64,000 bases of DNA from Denitromonas halophila. GTDB taxonomy: Bacteria > Pseudomonadota > Gammaproteobacteria > Burkholderiales > Rhodocyclaceae. This document shows positions 37,076 to 44,378 of the stretch, piece by piece. Under the pieces are notes generated by a model. The model did no database searches and had not been told where the DNA came from. It saw only the letters and a program-made list of their open reading frames with translations. Location: assembly GCF_007625155.1 (NCBI RefSeq), contig NZ_VMNK01000009.1, positions 62,001 through 126,000 on the forward strand. Reading direction: 5' to 3'. The translations under genes and the position numbers were made by a program. The first letter of the stretch is position 1, and the number at the start of each line of letters is the position of its first letter.

Positions 37076-38890
37076 TCAGGTCCCTAGCGGCACGACCGGC
37101 TGAACATAGCGCGCGCGCCACCACCGCACAAACGCCTCAACGTTCATGGGCCGGGCAAAAAAGTAGCCCTGCAAGCGATCGCAGCCCATTTCCGTCAGCA
37201 GGCTCGCCTGCGCTTCGGTCTCAATGCCCTCGGCGACAACCCGCAGCTTGAACGCACGCGCCATCACCAGCAAGGCTTCGACCATGGCGCGATCTTGCTC
37301 ATCGGTGCACACGCCAGCCACAAACTGACGATCAATCTTCAGCTCATCGACGGGCAGACGGCGCAGATGCGACAGCGACGAATACCCGGTACCGAAGTCG
37401 TCCAGCGCCACGGCATATCCGGCCTCGCCGAGCGCCGCGACCACCTTGCCCGCGGCAGGTTCGTCGACCAGCAACGCCCCCTCGGTGAGCTCGAATCCCA
37501 CGCGATGAGCGGGAACCCGCCAGCTATCCAGCGACTGGCGCACCAGGGCGGGCAAATCTGGGTCGCGAATATCTTGAGAGGTCAGATTGAGCATCACCGC
37601 CACATCGACCCCGGCCCGCGCCAGTTCATCGGCGATACGCGCCTGCCGCGACAACAAGGAGCGCAGCATCTGAGCGCCGCCGCCTGAGCGTTCAGCGAGT
37701 TCAATCACCGCCGGCGGCGCCACCCAACTGCCCTCGACACGCCGCCAGCGCAACAAGGCCTCGACGCTACGACACGCTCCGGTGGCGACATCAATCTGCG
37801 GCTGCAAGAACAGTTCAAAGTGTTGCATCGCCAGCGCGCGCATGAACTCTTGCTCGAGACCGGCCGCCGCATGCGACGTCTGAGCCGCCGCCGGCGAGTA
37901 CATGGCCACCGGCTGACGCGCATCCCGGGCGGCGAACAAGGCGTTGCGCGCGGCGCGTTCAAGTCCTTTGGCATCGGCGGCATCCACCGGTCCGCTGGCG
38001 CCGCCGGCACCGATCATCAGGTGTTTGGCCACGTCCAGCGAGGCCACGGCGCTCAGCGCGACCTCCCGCAACTTGTGCGCGGCCAGCAGGACCTGTGCGG
38101 GAGAGCGCACGGCGCATTGCACCAGCGACCACTCATCTTCACCGGTCAGACACAGCACATCGCCATCGCGGATCGCGGTGGCGAGGCGCTCGCTGACGGC
38201 CAGTTGCACACGCTCACGCTCGCCTGCCAGCAAGGAGGCCGACGCATCGCCTGCCCGCAAGCTCAGAATCACCAGCCCCACCGACCAGTCCGCACTGGCC
38301 ACCGCCAGCGCCGCCTCAAGCACTTGCTCGAAGCGACGGCGATTGGGCAAACCGGTGTGCGCATCGACTAAGGTAAAAGCGCGCAGCTTTTCACGCTCTC
38401 GCGAAATGCCCACTTCGGCCAGATAGGCCGCCAAGGCCCAGATGACCCGCACCAAGCCGGTGAGCAGATCCATTTCGAGCTGAAAGACCTCGGCGCGCCC
38501 CCCGACAAGCCGGTCCCGGCAAGCGGACAGCAAGGCGCCACAGGCCGCCCAGGGGAAGTGATCGGACACCCCGCGGTCGAGACAGTCGCGCCACCGTGCG
38601 GCCAGGCGGTTGAACCAGTCGGCGTCGCCCTGCCAATGACAGATATCGAGCAACTCGTCGCAAAACGCCGCCTCGGCGTCGGCGGCATCCGGCGCCACCG
38701 GCGCACCGGCGCGAGACAGAAAGGCGGTCGCAAAGTCGGCCTGCAACTGGTCGCGACTGACCACGCGGCCAAAGGCGCGCACCGCCGCGCGATCTTCCGG
38801 CTGAAAACCCTGCTGTGTCAGCAGACGAGCGAGATCCGCTTCGTCCAGCAAAGCCAGCGCAGTCGAAGTCGCACGGAGCGCGGCGTTCAT
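37076..38890 (-). CDS. EAL-domain c-di-GMP phosphodiesterase with degenerate GGDEF
   Basis: This 604-aa protein has a helical N-terminal domain (1-165), a GGDEF domain (about 170-335) and an EAL domain (about 345-595). The GGDEF begins with the usual DAHTGLPNRRRF but its active site reads GEDEW (250-254), so cyclase activity is doubtful. The EAL catalytic set is intact: EAL (377-379), Asn435, ELTE (467-470), DDFG (497-500), Lys518 and AEG with Glu554. It should degrade c-di-GMP. No membrane helix is present. The start overlaps the stop of the HD-GYP gene by 4 bp. Confidence 0.9.
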   Translation of the reverse strand: MNAALRATSTALALLDEADLARLLTQQGFQPEDRAAVRAFGRVVSRDQLQADFATAFLSRAGAPVAPDAADAEAAFCDELLDICHWQGDADWFNRLAARWRDCLDRGVSDHFPWAACGALLSACRDRLVGGRAEVFQLEMDLLTGLVRVIWALAAYLAEVGISREREKLRAFTLVDAHTGLPNRRRFEQVLEAALAVASADWSVGLVILSLRAGDASASLLAGERERVQLAVSERLATAIRDGDVLCLTGEDEWSLVQCAVRSPAQVLLAAHKLREVALSAVASLDVAKHLMIGAGGASGPVDAADAKGLERAARNALFAARDARQPVAMYSPAAAQTSHAAAGLEQEFMRALAMQHFELFLQPQIDVATGACRSVEALLRWRRVEGSWVAPPAVIELAERSGGGAQMLRSLLSRQARIADELARAGVDVAVMLNLTSQDIRDPDLPALVRQSLDSWRVPAHRVGFELTEGALLVDEPAAGKVVAALGEAGYAVALDDFGTGYSSLSHLRRLPVDELKIDRQFVAGVCTDEQDRAMVEALLVMARAFKLRVVAEGIETEAQASLLTEMGCDRLQGYFFARPMNVEAFVRWWRARYVQPVVPLGT

Positions 38891-40422
38891 CCGAGGTAGA
38901 ACTCCTTCGGATCGATGCCGTAGGCGCCCGGTGGCAAGGCCTTGCGGATTTCATAGACTGACCCATCGGGCGCCACCGGGTCGTAGAGCAGATCGAGTGT
39001 CGGCGGGTGCGCGTTAGGGGAGTGGTCCGGAGCCAACAGCACCAGCACCCGCGGTCGCAAGCGGCGGACCTGATTTTGCGCAATCACCACCGCCACCTCG
39101 CCCGTATTCAGCGCCACCAGCGTCCCCACCGGATAGAGGCCGACACACTGGATGAAGGTATCGACCACCGTCTCGGAGAAGTCGCGCTCGCGCATGGTGT
39201 TGATCTGTTCAAGCGCGCTCTGAGGGCTGAGCGCATCACCCCACGGCCGCTCTCGCGTCATCGCGCAGTAGGTATCGACCAGCCCCGCCATTTCGCTATA
39301 GCGCCCAATGGCGTCGCCCGCCAAACCGTCCGGATAGCCGGAGCCGTCGTAGCGCTCATGATGGCGCGCGACAATCTCGAGGACCTCGGGGGAGCCATCG
39401 GGCGTGTCTTTCAGAATCGCCAGCGAATAGTCGACATGGGCCTGGAATATCTGGCGCTCCAGCGGGGTGATCAGGCCGGATTTTTTGAGCAGTCGCGGCG
39501 GCAGTCGCACCTTGCCGATATCCTGCATCAAGCCAACGATACCCAGCAGCGTCATCTCATGCGCCGTCATGCCCAGCGACCGCGCAAACACCATCAGCAG
39601 CACGCTGACATCAAGCGCGTGGTCATAGGCGTACTGATCGGTTCGCTTGAGCCGGGTGAGCCACAGCAGCGCGTCGGGGTTGCGCACCACGCTCTGCATC
39701 ATGTCTTCGACATTGCTGCGCACCCGCTCCATGTCCGGACGCAGGTTCTGCTGCACATCCGCCACCAGTTGTTCGACGGTGGTCTGTGTCGACTCGTAGG
39801 CCGGCGTGGCGAGGAACAGTTCATCCTCCACCGCAGCCGACTCGATCCAGACCGTTGCACTGGCGCCCTCGCGCTTCGGACCGAGGTCTTCATCCTTATT
39901 GGCCAGGGGGTCCGCCGCCACATAGGGCGCGGGCGCCTCTTCCCGGGCAAACCAGCGTGACATGCGCGCGCGCCAGCCTTCACGCAACGGCGCCTCGTCG
40001 TCTGACGCATAGTTCGTGGCGGGACGTCCTGCCGGTGCCTCCGCATCGACCCGCGGGCGGGCCGCCGACGGCGGCGACAATTCGGGCGGCGGCGCTCCGC
40101 CGCTGCGCAGCCAACGCAACACATCCACAAAATCGTGTTTTGGCCGAGGCGCCTCGGTGCGCCCGGCAATGCGGGCAGCGCCGGCAAGGCTGTGCCCAAC
40201 GGTCGACGCCACCGATTCGCGCACTGGCGCACGATAGTGCTCGCCCGTGCTGCGCTGCCAATCCACCGACACAAACCGGCACAGGGCCTGAAGCTTGTCC
40301 AGTGTGGCCTGGTTTTCGACGACGAAGCCCTGGATCAGAAAGGGGGAATCCAGCCACGGCCGATCCAGCTCAGCGACGAACATGCCGATCTTCAAATCGG
40401 TCGCGGCGACAATCTCTTTCAC
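38887..40422 (-). CDS. HD-GYP domain protein with DUF3391
   Basis: This 511-aa protein has an N-terminal DUF3391 region (about 1-165, LKIGMFVAELDRPWLDSPFLIQGF in two short runs) and an HD-GYP domain (about 215-420). The GYP part is intact: HHERYDGSGYPDG at 354-366. The first His is present (YDH, His268), but the HD pair reads MQDIGK, with Gln300 where the metal-binding His is normal. Activity on c-di-GMP is therefore uncertain. It is cotranscribed with the EAL protein downstream, with a 4-bp overlap. Confidence 0.88.
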   Translation of the reverse strand: MKEIVAATDLKIGMFVAELDRPWLDSPFLIQGFVVENQATLDKLQALCRFVSVDWQRSTGEHYRAPVRESVASTVGHSLAGAARIAGRTEAPRPKHDFVDVLRWLRSGGAPPPELSPPSAARPRVDAEAPAGRPATNYASDDEAPLREGWRARMSRWFAREEAPAPYVAADPLANKDEDLGPKREGASATVWIESAAVEDELFLATPAYESTQTTVEQLVADVQQNLRPDMERVRSNVEDMMQSVVRNPDALLWLTRLKRTDQYAYDHALDVSVLLMVFARSLGMTAHEMTLLGIVGLMQDIGKVRLPPRLLKKSGLITPLERQIFQAHVDYSLAILKDTPDGSPEVLEIVARHHERYDGSGYPDGLAGDAIGRYSEMAGLVDTYCAMTRERPWGDALSPQSALEQINTMRERDFSETVVDTFIQCVGLYPVGTLVALNTGEVAVVIAQNQVRRLRPRVLVLLAPDHSPNAHPPTLDLLYDPVAPDGSVYEIRKALPPGAYGIDPKEFYLG

Positions 40423-40450
40423 AGAATCGCGTCCTTCACTTCACGTGGTC

Positions 40451-41488
40451 TCATGGCGCCGGGTTGCTCCACTGCAGATGCACCGAGTCAATCGCGGCGA
40501 GCTCATCGCCTGACAGTGTCATATCGGCAGCATCGAGATTTTCCTTTAGCTGTTCGATTGAGGTCGCACCAATAATGGTACTGCTCACAAACCAGCGCCC
40601 CAGTACAAACGCCAGCGCCAACGCCGTGGGCGAACGGCCAAAATCCTTCGCCACCCGGGCATAGGCGGCGACCGCCGGGGCGACGCCTGGCTTGTCATAG
40701 CGCTGGCCGAAACCGGCAAACGCATTGAGCCGCCCCGCCGCCTTCGGATCGGTCAGATACTTGCCCGTCAGCAAACCAAAACCCAGCGGTGAATAGGCCA
40801 GCAGGCCAACGCTCTCGCGTTCGCACAACTCGGCCATTCCGTACTCGTAGATCCGGTTGAGCAGGTTGTAGGCATTCTGAACGGACACGATGCAGGGCAA
40901 ATCGTACTCGCGAGCGAGTCGCACGAATTCGGCAACACCCCAAGGATGCTCATTCGACAGCCCGACATAACGCACCTTGCCGGCCTTGACGAGAGCCGAC
41001 AGCGCCTCAAGCTGGTCATGAATCGATGTGCAGTCGCGCTCCCGCGCCGGGTCGTACTGCCACTGCCCGAACATGGGCTGGTTTCGCTCGGGCCAGTGCA
41101 ATTGGTACAGATCGACATAGTCCGTTTGCAAACGCGTCAGACTGCCTTCGATCGCGGCCTGAATGTTGGCCGCGTCGAGCGCCAGCGGGCCGCCCCGTAT
41201 CCACTGCAATCCGCGCGCCGGGCCCGCCACCTTGGTAGCCAGCACAATCTGATCGCGTGGCTGACGGCGCAGCCAGGACCCGACGATGCGCTCACTCGCG
41301 CCGTAGGTCTCGGCCCGTGCGGGCACCGCATAGAGCTCGGCGGTATCGATGAAATTCACGCCGGCAGCCCGGGCACAATCGAGCTGCGCATGCGCTTCGG
41401 CCTCGGTATTCTGCTGACCGAAGGTCATGGTCCCCAGGCAAACACGCGACACCTCCAGCGCGCTGCGGCCCAATTGTTGGTACTGCAT
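40451..41488 (-). CDS. Aldo/keto reductase (Tas-like)
   Basis: This NADP(H)-dependent oxidoreductase of 345 aa is of the aldo/keto reductase fold. Catalytic tetrad positions are visible: Asp in FIDTAELYA, Tyr in the same segment, Lys in LATKVAGP, and His in YQLHWPERN. C-terminal cofactor-binding STIIGATSIEQLKENL is present. The length and the insert after the tetrad resemble E. coli Tas. Substrate is unknown. Divergent from rlmM, 95 bp apart, and 28 bp after the HD-GYP gene on the same strand order. Confidence 0.88.
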   Translation of the reverse strand: MQYQQLGRSALEVSRVCLGTMTFGQQNTEAEAHAQLDCARAAGVNFIDTAELYAVPARAETYGASERIVGSWLRRQPRDQIVLATKVAGPARGLQWIRGGPLALDAANIQAAIEGSLTRLQTDYVDLYQLHWPERNQPMFGQWQYDPARERDCTSIHDQLEALSALVKAGKVRYVGLSNEHPWGVAEFVRLAREYDLPCIVSVQNAYNLLNRIYEYGMAELCERESVGLLAYSPLGFGLLTGKYLTDPKAAGRLNAFAGFGQRYDKPGVAPAVAAYARVAKDFGRSPTALALAFVLGRWFVSSTIIGATSIEQLKENLDAADMTLSGDELAAIDSVHLQWSNPAP

Positions 41489-41583
41489 TGGCCTTCCTCA
41501 CAATGATCTGCGCCCGAACATGGCGAGCGGCATCGGATGCCAGTATTATCCGGCCATTCTGCCTCTGTGTCGTGCCCGCCTCC

Positions 41584-42663
41584 ATGCCCCTGCCTATCGC
41601 CTCAGCCCTGCTCGTCCAATGCCGCCCAGGTTTCGAAAAAGAGGTCGCGGCGGAGCTTGAAGAGCGCGCCACGCTGGCCAGCATACCCGGCCGCGCCAGC
41701 GCCGCGCGGGAGCGCGACGGTTACGTGATGTTTCAGCTCGACGAGCCGCTGATCTGGTCTGAAGTACAGGCCGCGCTCAACTGGCGCGACCTGATCTTCG
41801 CGCGGCAGGCCTGGCCGGTCATCCACACCATTGAGGCGCTCCCCAGCAGAGACCGGGTCACACCCATCGTCGAGGCGCTGAGCAAGGCCGGCGCGCGCGT
41901 CTCGAGCGTGATGTACGAGTATCCGGACACCAACGAGGGCAAGAGCCGCTCCGGTTTTTGCAAGCGCTTTGCCGGCCCGCTGGAAAACGGCCTGGCGCAG
42001 GCCGGCCTGCTACGCCCCAACGGCCGCGACCCGCAGCTCCAACTGTTCTTCCCCGACGAAACCCAGGCCTGGATCGGCCTCGGCAATGCCCAGCTCACCA
42101 ATCCCTGGCCGCAAGGCATCGCCCGCCTGCGCATGCCGTCGGAGGCCCCGAGCCGCTCCACGCTCAAGCTCGCCGAAGCGCTCATGTGCCTACTCGACGA
42201 CAAGGAGCGCGAACGCTGGCTGCGGCCGCAGGGCAAGGCCGTCGACCTGGGGGCCGCCCCGGGGGGCTGGAGCTGGCAGCTGGCGCAACGCGGACTGTAT
42301 GTGACCGCGATCGACAATGGCCCGATGGACAAACAGCTGCTCGCCGGCGGCATGGTCACCCACATCCGTGCCGACGGCTTTACCTGGCGCCCGCCACGCG
42401 CGGTCGACTGGCTGGTGTGCGACATGGTCGAGCAACCCAGCCGGATCGCCACGCTGATGGGCGACTGGAGCGCCAACAAGCGCTGTCGCCACGCGATCTT
42501 CAATCTCAAGCTCCCCATGAAGCAACGCTACGGCGCACTCCTCAAGTGTCAGGACATCATCGAAAACAAGCTCAACGGCGTCCCGCATGTGCTGCGTTTC
42601 AAACAGCTCTACCACGATCGCGAAGAGGTCACCGGCTACCTCAGCCGAACCGACTTCCGCTGA
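41584..42663 (+). CDS. rlmM: 23S rRNA 2'-O-ribose methyltransferase RlmM
   Basis: RlmM methylates C2498 of 23S rRNA using S-adenosylmethionine. The 359-aa product starts MPLPIASALLVQCRPGFEKEV (41584); an upstream ATG at 41488 adds 32 codons overlapping the divergent gene's start. A THUMP-like N-terminal half is followed by the Rossmann SAM loop AVDLGAAPGGWSWQLAQRG near residue 220. Further motifs are CDMVEQPSR and FNLKLPMKQRY, with the K-D-K-E type residues of the RrmJ fold. Confidence 0.93.
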   Translation: MPLPIASALLVQCRPGFEKEVAAELEERATLASIPGRASAARERDGYVMFQLDEPLIWSEVQAALNWRDLIFARQAWPVIHTIEALPSRDRVTPIVEALSKAGARVSSVMYEYPDTNEGKSRSGFCKRFAGPLENGLAQAGLLRPNGRDPQLQLFFPDETQAWIGLGNAQLTNPWPQGIARLRMPSEAPSRSTLKLAEALMCLLDDKERERWLRPQGKAVDLGAAPGGWSWQLAQRGLYVTAIDNGPMDKQLLAGGMVTHIRADGFTWRPPRAVDWLVCDMVEQPSRIATLMGDWSANKRCRHAIFNLKLPMKQRYGALLKCQDIIENKLNGVPHVLRFKQLYHDREEVTGYLSRTDFR

Positions 42664-42688
42664 TCACCGAAACGACAGCGCAACGCGT

Positions 42689-42694
42689 TATAAT
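42689..42694 (+). promoter_or_regulatory. rhlE promoter -10 element
   Basis: A perfect TATAAT lies 57 bp before the rhlE ATG in the 87-bp gap after rlmM. The -35 region is weak. A GC-rich GGGCGCCGTGCGCCC stem lies in the leader at about 42716-42730. Confidence 0.5.
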
Positions 42695-42750
42695 CCTTTG
42701 TTTTCTCACCTATTGGGGCGCCGTGCGCCCACTCAGGACACCCGCCGCCT

Positions 42751-44217
42751 ATGACTTTTGCCGATCTCGGCCTGATGCCGGAACTGCTGCGCGCCGTTGA
42801 AGACGCCGGCTACTCAGAGCCGACCCCCATCCAACGCGACGCCATTCCGATCGTACTGTCGGGCCGCGACGTGATGGGCGGTGCGCAAACCGGCACCGGC
42901 AAAACCGCCAGCTTCACGCTGCCGGTCCTGCAACGCCTGGCCCCGCATGCCAGCACCAGCACCTCGCCCGCCCGCCACCCGGTTCGCGCCCTCATTCTGG
43001 CGCCGACCCGCGAGCTGGCCATGCAGGTGTATGAGTCGGTGCTCACCTACAGCCGCTACCTGCCGCTGCGCGCCACCTGCATCTACGGCGGTGTCGACAT
43101 GCGCGCCCAGACGCAGATCCTGCGCGAAGGCGTCGAGATCGTGGTGGCCACCCCTGGCCGTCTGCTCGACCACGTCCAGCAGCGCAGCATCCAGCTCAAC
43201 CAGGTGAAGATGCTGGTTCTCGACGAAGCCGACCGCATGCTCGACATGGGCTTCATCCCCGACATCCGCCGCATCCTCTCGATGCTGCCCAACCAGCGCC
43301 AGAGCCTGCTGTTCTCCGCCACCTTCTCGAACGAAATCAAGAAGCTGGCCGACCAGATGCTGAACGAACCGCAACTGATCGAAGTCGCCCGCCGCAACAT
43401 GGTCAGCGAAACCATCGAGCACCAGGTCTATCCGGTCGAGTCCAGCCGCAAGCGTGACCTGCTGGTGCATCTGCTCAAGACCACCATCGACGCCCAGGTG
43501 CTGGTGTTTGTCGATACCAAGTTCGGCTGCAGCCGACTCACCCACTACCTCAACCGCTGCGACATCCCGGCCGATGCCATCCATGGCGACAAGAGCCAGC
43601 AGCAGCGTACCGAGGCCCTCGAAGGCTTCAAGAACGGCACCACCCGCGTGCTTGTCGCCACCGACGTGGCCGCCCGCGGCCTCGACATCGACGACCTGCC
43701 CTACGTGGTCAACTACGTCCTGCCCAATACCTCGGAAGACTATGTGCACCGCATTGGGCGCACCGGTCGCGCCGGCAAGAAAGGCAAAGCCATTTCGCTC
43801 GTCGCGCCCGAAGATCGCAGCAACCTGGCTGGCATCGAAAAGCTGATCAAGCTGACGATTCCGGTACATACCGTTGAAGACTTCCAGGCCTCCGGTGTTC
43901 GTGACCACAGCGACGGCGCCAGTACCGGCCGCCGCGGCCGCAACGAAGACAACGCCGGCCGCCGCAGCCGGGGCAGTGCCGATAGCGCCGCCCCGCGCAG
44001 CCGAAGCGGCGACGAGAGCGCCTCCCCGCGCGGCAGAAGCGAGCGCACGCGCACGCCGGCTCGCAAGAAATCCACCGTCGCCGCCGACGGCTTCGATTAC
44101 GCCAAGCCCTATGAAGCCAGCGACGCGCCCAAGGCCCCAAGCACCAAACCCGACACTCCGTCGCGCGCCAACCGCCCGGTGGCCTTCCTGCTTGGTGGTG
44201 TTGGCCGAAAAGGCTGA
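42751..44217 (+). CDS. rhlE: DEAD-box ATP-dependent RNA helicase RhlE
   Basis: This RNA helicase of 488 aa is of the RhlE group, which remodels structured RNA and aids ribosome maturation. All core motifs are visible: Q motif (EPTPIQRDAIP), AQTGTGKT, PTRELA, TPGRLLDH, DEADRMLD, SATF, ARGLDID and HRIGRTGR. A low-complexity, Arg/Ser-rich C-terminal tail of about 110 residues follows, ending in RPVAFLLGG, typical of RhlE. It probably has its own promoter. Confidence 0.95.
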   Translation: MTFADLGLMPELLRAVEDAGYSEPTPIQRDAIPIVLSGRDVMGGAQTGTGKTASFTLPVLQRLAPHASTSTSPARHPVRALILAPTRELAMQVYESVLTYSRYLPLRATCIYGGVDMRAQTQILREGVEIVVATPGRLLDHVQQRSIQLNQVKMLVLDEADRMLDMGFIPDIRRILSMLPNQRQSLLFSATFSNEIKKLADQMLNEPQLIEVARRNMVSETIEHQVYPVESSRKRDLLVHLLKTTIDAQVLVFVDTKFGCSRLTHYLNRCDIPADAIHGDKSQQQRTEALEGFKNGTTRVLVATDVAARGLDIDDLPYVVNYVLPNTSEDYVHRIGRTGRAGKKGKAISLVAPEDRSNLAGIEKLIKLTIPVHTVEDFQASGVRDHSDGASTGRRGRNEDNAGRRSRGSADSAAPRSRSGDESASPRGRSERTRTPARKKSTVAADGFDYAKPYEASDAPKAPSTKPDTPSRANRPVAFLLGGVGRKG

Positions 44218-44243
44218 GCCCACAAGGCTTTCAGCCATTTTCT

Positions 44244-44306
44244 GGCCCATCTGTCCGCAGATGGGCCCGCACTGAAACGAACAAACAGAGGGGGAAACGC
44301 CCCCCT
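44244..44306. other. Two hairpins after rhlE
   Basis: GGCCCATCTG and CAGATGGGCC form a perfect 10-bp stem with a TCCG loop (44244-44267) but no T-run follows. A second hairpin, GGGGG-AAACG-CCCCCC then TTT (44290-44308), lies just downstream. One or both may end rhlE transcription. Confidence 0.5.
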
Positions 44307-44378
44307 TTCAAAGTCAAGATCCACCGCGACAGGTCGATATGATGGTGAGCATCCCGATCACCCTCATCCAGGCTGCCG

